From positions 1-64,000 of the forward strand of contig CAJTJG010000007.1 in NCBI GenBank assembly GCA_910576785.1: a stretch of DNA of 64,000 nt. The letters run 5' to 3'. The translations under genes and the position numbers were made by a program. Below the pieces are notes generated by a model, which saw only the letters and a list, made by a program, of their open reading frames with translations, made no database searches and was not told the DNA's origin. Below, in pieces: positions 8,744 through 17,842 of the stretch; the first letter of the stretch is position 1; every line of letters begins with the position of its first letter. This DNA is from an uncultured Duncaniella sp. (GTDB taxonomy: Bacteria; Bacteroidota; Bacteroidia; Bacteroidales; Muribaculaceae).

Positions 8744-11164
8744 ATGAAACACATCCTTTCCCTCATTGCCGTGGCGGTGGCCTCGAGTCAGGTCACTGCC
8801 GCGACTGATGACAACGAGAACTATCTGCTTCACTTCGACCGCCCCGCCCGATACTTCGAGGAGGCTGTGGTGATAGGCAATGGCAATCTCGGTGCCATAA
8901 TCTATGGAGGCGTGTCGAAAGACAGCCTCTCGCTCAACGACATCACACTGTGGACCGGCGAGCCCGAGCGCGGTGTCACCAATCCCGATGCCTACAAGGC
9001 TATCCCTGAGATCCGCGCCGCACTCGACCGCGAGGATTATCGCGCCGCCGACTCCCTGCAGCGCAAGGCGCAGGGGCATTACAGCGAGAACTATCAGCCG
9101 CTCGGCACCCTCACCATCACCTATCCCGGACGCGATGCCGCCCGCATGCACGACTACAACCGTCTGCTCAGCGTGCGCCATTCCGTGGCCGCCACGATGA
9201 TGAAGGGGCCCGATGACGGACACTTCGCCACCACCTACTTCGCATCAGCGCCCGATTCGGTGATAGTGCTGCGTCTGCTCAGCGCCACACCCACCGATGC
9301 CGTCATATCGCTGACTTCGCTCCTGCCGCACAAGACACGGGCCACGGGGGGCGAGATAATATCCGACGGTTACGCAGCATACATGTCGTTGCCGAGCTAT
9401 ACATCTTTCGAAGAGAAGCTCCGCTATGACGAAAACCGCGGCACACCGTACTGCACCATCATAAAGGCTGTCCCTGCCGATGGATATGTGGCCTCGATGC
9501 CCGACGGTTCGCTCGAGATTTGCCAGAGCAAGGATGTGACGCTCTACATCACCAACGTGACAGGTTTCAACGGTTTTGACCGCGATCCGCGCAAAGAGGG
9601 ACGTGACTACCGCACGCTTGCCCAGGCCCGCATAGACCGCGCAGTGGCCAAGGGGTTCAACGATATCCTCGCCGACCATCTCGCCGACTACCGTGAGTTG
9701 TATGACCGTGTGTCCATCGACCTCGGCACAACCCCTGACTCGATAGCATCCCTACCCACCGATGTGCAGTTGAAACGTTACACCGATCTCAAGGAGGTGA
9801 ACCCTGATCTTGAGGAACTGTACTTCAACTATGGGCGCTATCTGCTCATCTCCTGCGCCCGCACTCCGGCAGTCCCCGCCAACCTGCAGGGATTGTGGAA
9901 CGAGTATATCCTCCCGCCATGGAGTTCCAACTATACCACCAATATCAATGTGGAGGAGAACTACTGGCCCGCTGAGGTAACGGCCCTCGGCGAGCTTCAT
10001 GCCACGTCGCTCATCCCATGGATCAAGAATCTTTCGGAGGGTGGCGCCAAGACCGCGCGTCATTATTTCGGTGTGGACCGTGGATGGGCCCTCGGGCACA
10101 ATTCCGACATCTGGGCCATGACAAACCCCGTGGGTCTCGGCGGCGGTGATCCCAACTGGGCCAACTGGGGTATGGGCAGCGCCTGGCTTGCCTCGCATAT
10201 ATGGGAGCATTACATGTTTTCGCAGGACAAGGATTTCCTCAAGGAGTATTACCCCGTGCTCAAAGGCGCCGCGGAGTTTTTTATCGGTAGCCTCGTTGAC
10301 AAAGATGGCGAACTCATCACATCGCCCTCCACATCGCCCGAAAACAAATATGTCACCCCCGAAGGGTATCACGGTGCCACACTCTACGGATCGGTATCCG
10401 ACCTCGCCATGGGGCGCCAGTGTCTGCTCGACACTCGCGATGCTGCCATCGCTCTCGGTGTGGACGATGCTCTTGTGGCTGAGATCGACACTGTGCTGAG
10501 CAAGCTACGCCCCTACCACATAGGTGCCAACGGCAATCTTCAGGAGTGGTATCACGATTGGGCTGATCAGGATCCGCAACACCGCCACCAGTCGCATCTC
10601 TACGGCCTTTATCCCGGCCATCATATATCGGTTGACGAGACTCCCGAATTGGCCAAGGCCGCATCCCGCACTCTCGAGATAAAAGGGGACAACACCACCG
10701 GATGGAGCACCGGGTGGCGCGTGAATCTCCTCGCACGCCTGCGCGAGAACGAGAAGGCGTATGCCATGTACCGGCGTCTGCTCCGCTATGTGTCGCCCGA
10801 CAGATATGACGGTCCGGACAAGCGTACCGGCGGAGGCACATATCCCAATCTGCTCGATGCACACGCGCCGTTCCAGATAGATGGCAACTTCGGCGGCACC
10901 GCCGGTGTGGCCGAGATGCTCATGCAGTCCACTCCCGACAGGATACTCATACTCCCCGCTCTCCCGGCAGAGTGGCGTGACGGCTATGTGGCCGGTCTGC
11001 GTGCCCGTGGCGGATTCATTGTAGATCTGGCATGGGACGGCGGCAAGGTGTCGGCTCTCGACATCCACTCTCCGGCAGGAGGAAATACCACCGTGGTGCT
11101 CCCCGGCGGAAAGACTTACGATATCAGCCTCGCACCCGGCGAGACATGGTCGCTGACTGAATAA
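8744..11164 (+). CDS. glycoside hydrolase family 95 alpha-L-fucosidase
   Basis: An 806-residue secreted enzyme with a signal peptide (residues 1-20). The N-terminal GH95 beta-domain begins with FDRPARYFEEAVVIGNGNLG; the (alpha/alpha)6 barrel follows. Residues matching the bifidobacterial AfcA catalytic set are visible: Asn400 and Asn402 in NINVEENYW, Glu533 in SPSTSPEN and Asp713 in FQIDGNFGG. The family is inverting and removes alpha-1,2-linked fucose; some Bacteroidales members act on L-galactose in plant xyloglucan. The gene is 42 bp after ychF and 33 bp before the M24 peptidase. Fucose release fits both mucin and plant side-chains; no partner decides. Confidence 0.9.
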   Translation: MKHILSLIAVAVASSQVTAATDDNENYLLHFDRPARYFEEAVVIGNGNLGAIIYGGVSKDSLSLNDITLWTGEPERGVTNPDAYKAIPEIRAALDREDYRAADSLQRKAQGHYSENYQPLGTLTITYPGRDAARMHDYNRLLSVRHSVAATMMKGPDDGHFATTYFASAPDSVIVLRLLSATPTDAVISLTSLLPHKTRATGGEIISDGYAAYMSLPSYTSFEEKLRYDENRGTPYCTIIKAVPADGYVASMPDGSLEICQSKDVTLYITNVTGFNGFDRDPRKEGRDYRTLAQARIDRAVAKGFNDILADHLADYRELYDRVSIDLGTTPDSIASLPTDVQLKRYTDLKEVNPDLEELYFNYGRYLLISCARTPAVPANLQGLWNEYILPPWSSNYTTNINVEENYWPAEVTALGELHATSLIPWIKNLSEGGAKTARHYFGVDRGWALGHNSDIWAMTNPVGLGGGDPNWANWGMGSAWLASHIWEHYMFSQDKDFLKEYYPVLKGAAEFFIGSLVDKDGELITSPSTSPENKYVTPEGYHGATLYGSVSDLAMGRQCLLDTRDAAIALGVDDALVAEIDTVLSKLRPYHIGANGNLQEWYHDWADQDPQHRHQSHLYGLYPGHHISVDETPELAKAASRTLEIKGDNTTGWSTGWRVNLLARLRENEKAYAMYRRLLRYVSPDRYDGPDKRTGGGTYPNLLDAHAPFQIDGNFGGTAGVAEMLMQSTPDRILILPALPAEWRDGYVAGLRARGGFIVDLAWDGGKVSALDIHSPAGGNTTVVLPGGKTYDISLAPGETWSLTE

Positions 11165-11197
11165 AAGAAATATCCATACATACATATATATAAGTAT

Positions 11198-12994
11198 ATG
11201 GCAACTGACAATAAAAATATCCCCGCCCGCATAGAGGCGTTCCGCTCGTATATGAGAGAGGCCGGCATATCGGCCGCAGTGCTCCCCCGCACCGATCCCC
11301 ATCTCAGCGAATATATATCCTCTCACTGGCACATAGTGAGATACCTCAGCGGTTTCTCCGGATCGGCCGCCACGATGGTCATCACTCTCGATGAGGCCCT
11401 GGTGTGGACAGACAGCCGTTATTTCCTCCAGTGCGCCCGTCAGATAGAGGGCACCGGCATCAGGATGATGAAGGATGGTCTGCCTGAGACACCCTCTGTG
11501 ACCGACTATCTGCTCGACCATGTCGGTGCCGGTCAGACAGTGGGGCTGAACGGTCTGCTCATGTCGGTCAACGAGACTGCCGCCCTGCGCTCGGCGCTCA
11601 ACAGCCGTGGCATACGCCTTGCGGTTGACTTCGACCCTATTGACAACGTGTGGACCGACCGTCCGGCACTTCCGGCTGACAAGGTGTTCATACACGATGT
11701 GAAATACTCAGGCGAGACGGCCTCGTCGCGTATAGCACGCATACTTGATGGCGTGAAGCCTCTTGGCGCTGACGCCTACTTCACATCGGCTCTCGATGAG
11801 ATAGCATGGACGCTCAACATACGCAGCAACGATGTGAACTGCTCGCCGGTGGCTACCGCATTCCTCTACCTCGGAGCCAAGGGTTCAACGCTATTCATCA
11901 ATCTCGACAAGCTCACACCCGAAGTCTCGGCCCACCTCGCGGAGGCAGGTGTGGAGGCCCGTCCGTATGATCTGGTGATGTCCGTTCTGCCCGAGATCTC
12001 GGCCGGAAGCACCGTGCTGATCGATCCCGCCAATGCTTCCGGCGCCATCGAGGAGATTCTTGGCGGACACGTTGTCCTCGCCGTATCGCCCGTGAGGATG
12101 CTCAAGGCTGTAAAGAACGATGTGCAGATAGCATGCGTGCGCGATGCCCATGTGCGCGACGGTGTGGCTATGGTGCGTTCGCTCATCGAGATAGAGCGCC
12201 GCATCAAGTCGGGCGAGCGTTTCACGGAGATGGATGTGGCGGATATCCTGCTTGCCAACCGTTCGGCCCAGCCCCTCTTCCACGATCTCAGCTTCGAGAG
12301 CATATGCGGCTTCGGCGCCAACGGTGCCATTGTGCACTATACCGCCAATGCCGAGAGCAATACCGCCATCGGTCCCGACTCGCTTCTGCTCATCGACTCT
12401 GGTGCCAACTATCTTGACGGCACCACCGACATAACCCGCACCATCTCCACCGGCACACCCTCCGAGGCCATGCGTCATGACTTCACCCTCGTGATGAAGG
12501 GCCACATAGCCATAGCTACCTCCATATTCCCCGAAGGCACCCGCGGCGCCCAGCTCGACGCCATGGCACGCATGCCGCTCTGGAAGGAGGGCAAGAGCTA
12601 CCTCCATGGTACCGGCCACGGAGTAGGTTTCTTCCTCAATTGCCACGAAGGTCCGCAGAGCATCCGCCTCAATGACACCCTTGCGCCGCTTACCCCCGGC
12701 ATGCTGACATCCAACGAGCCTGGTGTATATCTCGACGGCCGCTACGGCATACGCTGCGAGAACCTCGTGCTCACCATCCCCTATGAGGAGACCGAGTTCG
12801 GACGATTCTATGCGTTCGAGACCGTGACACTCTGTCCGTTTGACCGCACGCTGTTCGACCTCTCCATCATGAGTCCGGAGGAGATCAAGTGGGTAGACGA
12901 CTACCACCGTAAGGTCTACGATCTGCTCGCCCCCTCGCTCACCGACAACGAGCGCACATGGTTGGCAAACGTCACACAACCACTTGGTAAATAA
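11198..12994 (+). CDS. Xaa-Pro aminopeptidase (M24B, aminopeptidase P family)
   Basis: A 598-residue cytoplasmic metallopeptidase with two creatinase-like N-terminal domains (about 10-310) and a C-terminal pita-bread domain. The five metal ligands are in place: Asp400 (IDSGANY), Asp411 (TTDITRT), His474 (HGTGHGVG), Glu507 (SNEPGVY) and Glu521 (RCENLV). The three-domain length of about 600 is typical of the eukaryote-like aminopeptidase P group common in Bacteroidota. It removes an N-terminal residue preceding proline. The gene is followed 19 bp later by the gamma-carbonic-anhydrase-like gene. Confidence 0.92.
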   Translation: MATDNKNIPARIEAFRSYMREAGISAAVLPRTDPHLSEYISSHWHIVRYLSGFSGSAATMVITLDEALVWTDSRYFLQCARQIEGTGIRMMKDGLPETPSVTDYLLDHVGAGQTVGLNGLLMSVNETAALRSALNSRGIRLAVDFDPIDNVWTDRPALPADKVFIHDVKYSGETASSRIARILDGVKPLGADAYFTSALDEIAWTLNIRSNDVNCSPVATAFLYLGAKGSTLFINLDKLTPEVSAHLAEAGVEARPYDLVMSVLPEISAGSTVLIDPANASGAIEEILGGHVVLAVSPVRMLKAVKNDVQIACVRDAHVRDGVAMVRSLIEIERRIKSGERFTEMDVADILLANRSAQPLFHDLSFESICGFGANGAIVHYTANAESNTAIGPDSLLLIDSGANYLDGTTDITRTISTGTPSEAMRHDFTLVMKGHIAIATSIFPEGTRGAQLDAMARMPLWKEGKSYLHGTGHGVGFFLNCHEGPQSIRLNDTLAPLTPGMLTSNEPGVYLDGRYGIRCENLVLTIPYEETEFGRFYAFETVTLCPFDRTLFDLSIMSPEEIKWVDDYHRKVYDLLAPSLTDNERTWLANVTQPLGK

Positions 12995-13013
12995 TCATAT
13001 ATAGACAATCAAT

Positions 13014-13565
13014 ATGGCACTTATAGTACCCGTAAGAGGATTCACTCCTGAGATCGGCGAGGGGACATTTCTTGCCGACAACGCCACCGTGGTAGGCGAT
13101 GTGGTGATGGGTCGCGATTGCAGTGTATGGTTCAACGCGGTGCTCCGCGGCGATGTCAACTCCATCCGCATAGGCGACCGTGTCAACATCCAGGACGGCA
13201 GTGTGCTCCACACCCTCTATCAGAAATCCACCATCGAGATCGGCGACGATGTCTCGATAGGTCACAATGTCACCATCCACGGTGCCAAGATACACCGTCT
13301 GGCCCTCATTGGTATGGGAGCAGTGGTGATGGACGATGCCGAGGTGGGTGAGGGCGCCCTTGTGGCTGCCGGAGCAGTTGTGCTATCGCGCACCAAGATT
13401 GGCCCCAACGAACTGTGGGGCGGCGCACCGGCCAAATTCATCAAGATGGTCGATCCAGAGACGTCGCGCGAGCTGAATACAAAGATAGCCCGCAACTATC
13501 TCATGTATTCGCGATGGTATACTGAGGGCGGAGGCCAATTTATACTGGAGGGAGAAGAAAAATAA
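13014..13565 (+). CDS. gamma-carbonic anhydrase family protein (left-handed beta-helix)
   Basis: A 183-residue protein built of hexapeptide repeats, such as IRIGDRVNIQDGSVLH and IEIGDDVSIGHNVTIHG, which fold as a left-handed beta-helix. The three metal-binding histidines expected for gamma-carbonic anhydrases can be placed in SVLHT, IGHNV and TIHG. Many bacterial homologues (YrdA/PaaY type) have weak or unknown activity, so the substrate is not certain. It lies 19 bp after the peptidase gene, likely in the same transcript, and precedes tRNA-Leu. Confidence 0.88.
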   Translation: MALIVPVRGFTPEIGEGTFLADNATVVGDVVMGRDCSVWFNAVLRGDVNSIRIGDRVNIQDGSVLHTLYQKSTIEIGDDVSIGHNVTIHGAKIHRLALIGMGAVVMDDAEVGEGALVAAGAVVLSRTKIGPNELWGGAPAKFIKMVDPETSRELNTKIARNYLMYSRWYTEGGGQFILEGEEK

Positions 13566-13573
13566 GACTACAT

Positions 13574-13605
13574 TTTGGAGAAAACGAAAATTCTCCCTAC
13601 CTTTG
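13574..13605 (+). promoter_or_regulatory. promoter of tRNA-Leu
   Basis: TTTG (13574-13577), 20 bp, then TACCTTTG (13598-13605) is a full match to the Bacteroidota housekeeping promoter. The same TTTG-N20-TACCTTTG arrangement precedes tRNA-Ser at 34 kb. Between it and the tRNA, GAGGTGA (13616-13622) and TCACCTC (13637-13643) can form a leader hairpin. Confidence 0.8.
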
Positions 13606-13648
13606 CATGGAATTTGAGGTGAGCCCTTGACGGCAGTCACCTCAAAAA

Positions 13649-13730
13649 GCCCGGATGGCGGAATCGGTAGACGCGACGGTCTCAAACACCGTTGGGGCAA
13701 CCCATCCCGGTTCGAGCCCGGGTCCGGGTA
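13649..13730 (+). tRNA. tRNA-Leu (anticodon CAA)
   Basis: The acceptor arm GCCCGGA pairs with TCCGGGT, with A as discriminator. The D arm contains GGCGGAATCGGTAGACGC and the anticodon stem ACGGT/ACCGT holds loop CTCAAAC with anticodon CAA at 13683-13685. A long variable arm and the T arm with GGTTCGAGCCC follow, as in class II tRNAs. CCA is not encoded (the next bases are CTG). Confidence 0.95.
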
Positions 13731-13733
13731 CTG

Positions 13734-13778
13734 ATAATGACTGTTAATCGTTCGATTTTCAGTCATTATTTTTTATTT
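13734..13778 (+). terminator. terminator of tRNA-Leu
   Basis: ATAATGACTG (13734-13743) and CAGTCATTAT (13760-13769) form a perfect 10-bp stem followed by a T-rich tail. Confidence 0.8.
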
Positions 13779-13876
13779 TAAGGTGTACTAAAAGTATGCT
13801 CTATAAGAACACTGAACGTATTATATTTTGCTGTGTTATATTTTTGTATTACATATGCACTACAAAAATATAGGAT

Positions 13877-14122
13877 ATGAATACTGCATCATTAAGAAAG
13901 CAGACGTCGTTCCGACTTAATTCCGAACTGTTGATTCGACTTCAGGAGGAGGCGAAACGTCATAATCGCAGTCTTAACAATCTGGTGGAACGTGTGTTGA
14001 TGGCTTTCGTTGCCGAAAGGCCGAACGGAATCACGTTAGCGGCAATGAAAGAGGCTGAGGAATCCGATGATTTGGAAACTCTTGACATGAAGAATTTCCA
14101 CAGTTTTGTTGATTCGTTGTGA
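13877..14122 (+). CDS. ribbon-helix-helix type antitoxin
   Basis: An 81-residue protein whose first half looks like a ribbon-helix-helix DNA-binding domain: a short strand (QTSFRLNSE) followed by two helices (LLIRLQEEAKRHN, SLNNLVERVLMAFV). The acidic C-terminal tail (ESDDLETLDMKNFHSFVDSL) would be the toxin-binding part. Its stop overlaps the GTG start of the toxin remnant by 4 bp, the classic order for a type II toxin-antitoxin operon, which such antitoxins usually repress through their own operator. A possible -7 element, TATTTTTG, lies at 13839-13846. It sits directly after tRNA-Leu. Confidence 0.75.
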   Translation: MNTASLRKQTSFRLNSELLIRLQEEAKRHNRSLNNLVERVLMAFVAERPNGITLAAMKEAEESDDLETLDMKNFHSFVDSL

Positions 14123-14388
14123 ACACACTGAAACTAACATCGCAATTCAAGGAGGACTTAAAGAGGTATAAGCATAATGCCGCGGTGTTGGATAAACTGG
14201 AATATATACTTAACCTGCTCGTGAGCGATGAGCCTATCCCGGTTGAGTATAGACCTCATATGCTTCATGGCAATTACAAGAACCATATGGAGTGTCATGT
14301 GGAAAATGATACCTTGTTAATATAGTGTGACCGAGAAGTGCCTATAATTAAACTTGTTCGTTTTGGCACCCACTCCGAACTGTTTTGA
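14119..14388 (+). pseudogene. RelE/YafQ-type toxin with in-frame amber stop
   Basis: From GTG 14119 the frame encodes a YafQ-like mRNA-interferase fold: a lysine/arginine-rich N-terminus (FKEDLKRYKHN), then YRPHMLHGNY and MECHVENDTLLI. TAG at 14323-14325 stops it at 68 residues. Beyond that codon the same frame continues without another stop to TGA 14386-14388 and reads IIKLVRFGTHSELF, the expected family C-terminus with the His that is catalytic in E. coli YafQ. A single-base change at a Trp codon (TGG to TAG) would explain the break. The product should be inactive unless the stop is read through. Paired with the overlapping antitoxin. Confidence 0.8.
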
Positions 14389-14414
14389 TGGGTTAGATTG
14401 GTCTTGGGATACAA

Positions 14415-15230
14415 TTATTTCAATAACTTTCGGTCGTTATCGCCACTCTCCAAAATGCTCATCTGATGGATGGCTATTTGGTTGAGTTTGATAAGTCGTT
14501 CTGATTGTGGCAGCCCTTGCTCTATGAATACAGCGTTAAGGCTTTCCATGTTGGATAGGCAGATAAGTTCGTTCACAGAGGCATAGTCGCGGATATTGCC
14601 ATTCAAATCGGGGTTAGCCTCACGCCACTGTTTCGCAGTCATGCCGAACATAGCCACATTCAACACATCCGCTTCATTGGCATAGATGATGCTTGCCTGC
14701 GCTTTGGTGACCTCTGCCGGGATAAGGTTCTGCTTGATGGCATCGGTGTGTATACGGTAGTTGATCTTCGACAACTCACGCTTCGCCGACCACCCGATCA
14801 GCCGCTGTTCCTCGGCTTTCAACCGCTGAAATTCCTCTATCAAATATAGTTTGAACGGCACACTTATCGCAGATCCAAATTCAAAAGCTATGTCCTTGTG
14901 GGCATAAGTACCTCCGTAACGGCCTTTCCTGACTACCAAACCTACAGCCCCTGTTTTCTCAATCCATTCTGAAGCACTCAATACAAACGATGGCAAACCC
15001 GCACTCATTCTAAAGTGGTCAAATTCGACCACTTTGAAATTGGGGTTGTGTATAAGTTCCCATGTGCCAAGAAACTCGATGGTATATCTATTCCTGATCC
15101 AATTCTTGATAACGTCCGCAGCCCTGCTATCTCCATCTTTGGCAGTTGCCATGTCCGTAAGAGAGATATAGTCTTGCTCCTTGATGTTAAGAACAGTAAT
15201 TTGAGTATTTTGAACTGTGATTTTTGCCAT
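14415..15230 (-). CDS. KilA-N domain protein
   Basis: A 271-residue cytoplasmic protein. Residues about 5-110 match the KilA-N fold found in phages and large DNA viruses (YISLTDMA, VIKNWIRNRYTIEFLGTWE, FVLSASEWIEKTGAVGL). The remainder is helical with YGGTYAHKDIAFEFGSAISV and LIEEFQRLKAEEQRL, typical of the chromosomal Bacteroidales homologues. KilA-N is a putative nucleic-acid-binding module; the cellular role is unknown. The base composition is more A/T-rich than the flanking 0-13 kb genes, fitting a mobile origin. It is convergent with the toxin remnant. The -7 element for its strand is at 15257-15264. Confidence 0.85.
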   Translation of the reverse strand: MAKITVQNTQITVLNIKEQDYISLTDMATAKDGDSRAADVIKNWIRNRYTIEFLGTWELIHNPNFKVVEFDHFRMSAGLPSFVLSASEWIEKTGAVGLVVRKGRYGGTYAHKDIAFEFGSAISVPFKLYLIEEFQRLKAEEQRLIGWSAKRELSKINYRIHTDAIKQNLIPAEVTKAQASIIYANEADVLNVAMFGMTAKQWREANPDLNGNIRDYASVNELICLSNMESLNAVFIEQGLPQSERLIKLNQIAIHQMSILESGDNDRKLLK

Positions 15231-15256
15231 TTGAGATAAGCATTTGATTTCAAATG

Positions 15257-15264
15257 CAAAGATA
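15257..15264 (-). promoter_or_regulatory. -7 element for the KilA-N gene
   Basis: On the minus strand this reads TATCTTTG, a TAnnTTTG match 26 bp before the start codon at 15230. The 263-bp gap up to 15493 is A/T-rich and shows no gene. Confidence 0.5.
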
Positions 15265-15493
15265 TATTGAAAAATTGATATATCAGCGTATTAGCCTACT
15301 TTTTATAGAAATATAGCGTACTTGTCATATGAATTCGTTATATTTGCGGTCGATAAGAGACCTCATGTCACGATGTAGCAATACACCTGTGTAAATGGCT
15401 TTCTTCAATCTTCACACTACAGCGTGTCATGGTTGGCTCGCTTTTTACTAACATAAATGGTATATTCCGGCAACAAGAGATAAAATCAATTAA

Positions 15494-17107
15494 ATGAAAA
15501 AGACTTTACTGCTCATTATTTCTGTTATATTTGGAATTTCAATGCTGGCAGAAACGGTTGTTATCAATAACCCCGGATATTTTGACAATCCAATAAGGGA
15601 CGGTTATGCCGTTTTTCCTGATACACTTCGTTTCGATAGGGATGCGGAAGAAATAACGTTTCCCGATATGGGAACATTCGTAAAACTTGGTGATTATGAT
15701 TTTCCAAACCTGCGCAAGGTGATCATAAATAATGTTGACTATATGCCTGGAGGCTCTTTCAGTGAAATTCAGAATCTTGAGGAAATAATTGTCAACGGAA
15801 TGATTGGCCATTTTGACTGTTGGTTTGTCGGTCATTGTCCAAAATTGCGTAAAGTTGTGTTCAACGGTCCGGTTTCGAGTACAGGTGGACCGAGTTTCAA
15901 ATATGATTGTCCACAACTTGACAGCGTTATCTTCAATAATGTTGTCGTGGATTTTGGGCTTGGAACTTTCCCGAGTGAGCAAACCCCCCAATTTAAGAGT
16001 TACACTGTCAATGGCGCTATCATAAAAGCTTACAACGATAGTTTGACACCATCTTCAGATATTAGTCTGATAAAGTCACGCCATGAATTGGTTGATGGTT
16101 TGAAAACGATCGCAAAATGGCAGAAACAAGTTTTGAAAGCATCTAAAGATAATAAATGGATGCGCCAATGTGCATACAGGGATGCTGAAACTTTAAGTTC
16201 CATACTTGTCCGGATTGACAGCTTGGAAGCCGCCTCGCTTAATGAGGCTATGGAATATGCATGGGATAATTTTGATGACGTGAAGACTTATCTGGAGATT
16301 CTTAAAGAGTCACCGTCATATGCCGCCGACACTATAAGCAAACCAAATTTCGTGTATGTACTGCCTGACGATTCAATGTTAACCGAGACCCGAAGTCATT
16401 TCAATCTTGATAGCATAGCTGGTGATGGGAACGATATAAGCAAAATAAAAAATCTACTTTATTGGGTGCATAACAATATACAACACGATGGAAGTAACGG
16501 TTTTCCGGTGGGACCGAGGAATCTGAAAAATATTTACTACTCCGCAAAACGTGATAGTTGTGGCTACAACTGTCGTGCCTTGGCAATATCGTTGACAGAG
16601 GCTCTCCTTGCTGAAGGAATTCCGGCCCGCTATTTAACATGCGAATCAAAGAAATGGGATAGCGATGGAGATTGTCATGTGATTTGTATAGCTTGGAGTG
16701 AATCCCTGAATAAATGGATTTGGGTTGATCCTACATTTGCCGCATACGTAACAGACGCATCAGGTTTATTGCTGCACCCAGGGGAAGTCCGTTACCGGTT
16801 GCAGCACGATTTGCCCGTAATATTGAATTCCGATGCTAATTGGAATAATCAAATTCTTCAAACCAAGGAAGAATACTTGGACGATTATATGGCAAAAAAC
16901 TTGTATATTATTTCAGCTAATCTATTAAATCAGGCAGAGCCTGAAGGCCATTCCAATCATGAGCAGGGATATTTCTCGGCATTGGTTCCTAAGGAAAGCA
17001 ATTACACCAACGCATATTATATTACTACCGATTCGGATTGGTTTTGGCAGCCGCCAACTGAATTTAGAGAAAGGTCAAAACAGAAGTCAGAAATTATAAT
17101 CAAATAA
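15494..17107 (+). CDS. secreted LRR-like / transglutaminase-like protein
   Basis: A 537-residue exported protein with an N-terminal signal peptide (LLLIISVIFGISMLAET). Residues about 50-180 show irregular leucine-rich repeats of the BspA kind (FPNLRKVIINNV, IQNLEEIIVNG, CPKLRKVVFNG, CPQLDSVIFNN). Residues about 340-420 carry a transglutaminase-like core with Cys360 (GYNCRALA), His395 (DCHVICIAW) and Asp412 (WVDPTF), plus GIPARYL. This looks like an active papain-like triad, so peptide cleavage or cross-linking at the surface is possible. G+C is low compared with the neighbouring hydrolase genes. No partner gene is evident. Confidence 0.75.
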   Translation: MKKTLLLIISVIFGISMLAETVVINNPGYFDNPIRDGYAVFPDTLRFDRDAEEITFPDMGTFVKLGDYDFPNLRKVIINNVDYMPGGSFSEIQNLEEIIVNGMIGHFDCWFVGHCPKLRKVVFNGPVSSTGGPSFKYDCPQLDSVIFNNVVVDFGLGTFPSEQTPQFKSYTVNGAIIKAYNDSLTPSSDISLIKSRHELVDGLKTIAKWQKQVLKASKDNKWMRQCAYRDAETLSSILVRIDSLEAASLNEAMEYAWDNFDDVKTYLEILKESPSYAADTISKPNFVYVLPDDSMLTETRSHFNLDSIAGDGNDISKIKNLLYWVHNNIQHDGSNGFPVGPRNLKNIYYSAKRDSCGYNCRALAISLTEALLAEGIPARYLTCESKKWDSDGDCHVICIAWSESLNKWIWVDPTFAAYVTDASGLLLHPGEVRYRLQHDLPVILNSDANWNNQILQTKEEYLDDYMAKNLYIISANLLNQAEPEGHSNHEQGYFSALVPKESNYTNAYYITTDSDWFWQPPTEFRERSKQKSEIIIK

Positions 17108-17226
17108 TATCCAATTAGAGGAGATCAAGCGACAATTACCCACCTGCGATAGACAGATGGAATGTGTCCAACTCCTTGAACAAGAACTCTCAGAAACCAA
17201 AGGGTAAAATTATCCGTATTCAGTTT

Positions 17227-17790
17227 ATGGCTCATATTAACGAATTCCTTTCGCATATTGACTTTGATGCGATGCGCGGGTATTGTATGGCTAACGGTAG
17301 AATTGTCAGTTATGCAAAGGGCGATTGTTTTGCCGAGACCGGGAGCATCGGGAGATACGTCGGCTTTGTGAAGTCAGGCTATTTCAAATATTGTGTCCTG
17401 ACATCCAAAGGTGATTATGCTGTGACCGGATTTTCATTTGATAATGAGTGTATAGTTGATTTCACCCAATCATTTCTCTTTGGGAAGCCGTCAAAAATAT
17501 CAATTGTAGCAGGCTGTGACTCCACGGTGGTGCAGGTGTCATTGGAGTCCATGCGAGATTATCTCCTACGGACTAAACCGGAGTTGATCTCGCAGATATC
17601 AGCCGTGGTTTTGGAAGAAGCGTATGGTCGCTACCTCAATCTTCACCGGATGACCCCGACTGAGCGATATCTTGAAATAGTAAAGAAATATCCTGATCTG
17701 ATGAATAGGGTACCGCTTCGTGACATTGCTTCATTTCTGCTCGTCACACCGACTTATCTGAGCCGTATCAGAAAAAGTCTGTGCAAATGA
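17227..17790 (+). CDS. Crp/Fnr-like transcriptional regulator
   Basis: The open frame starts at GTG 17164 (208 residues), but ATG 17227 (187 residues) is the more natural start, just before the family-like opening AHINEFLSHIDFDAM. A cNMP-binding-like beta-roll covers the first 110 residues (VSYAKGDCFAETGSIGRYVGFVKSG). Residues about 150-187 are a short C-terminal helix-turn-helix (VPLRDIASFLLVTPTYLSRIRK). Such proteins are common in Bacteroidales and usually have no known ligand. It follows the transglutaminase-like gene and shares its lower G+C, so it may belong to the same acquired patch. Confidence 0.8.
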   Translation: MAHINEFLSHIDFDAMRGYCMANGRIVSYAKGDCFAETGSIGRYVGFVKSGYFKYCVLTSKGDYAVTGFSFDNECIVDFTQSFLFGKPSKISIVAGCDSTVVQVSLESMRDYLLRTKPELISQISAVVLEEAYGRYLNLHRMTPTERYLEIVKKYPDLMNRVPLRDIASFLLVTPTYLSRIRKSLCK

Positions 17791-17842
17791 TATCCGGAAT
17801 CAACTTTGTTTGAAGCCTAAGTCATTTTCACTGATTAAATTT

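Noticed and set aside
10505..11695. 396-residue minus-strand open frame across the GH95 and peptidase genes
   Set aside because: It spans the junction of two well-supported plus-strand genes and has no recognisable motif; G+C-rich codon use opens such shadow frames.
13649..17800. tRNA-Leu as integration site of a complete genomic island
   Set aside because: No integrase and no repeated tRNA 3' end were found; only the composition and gene content suggest acquisition.
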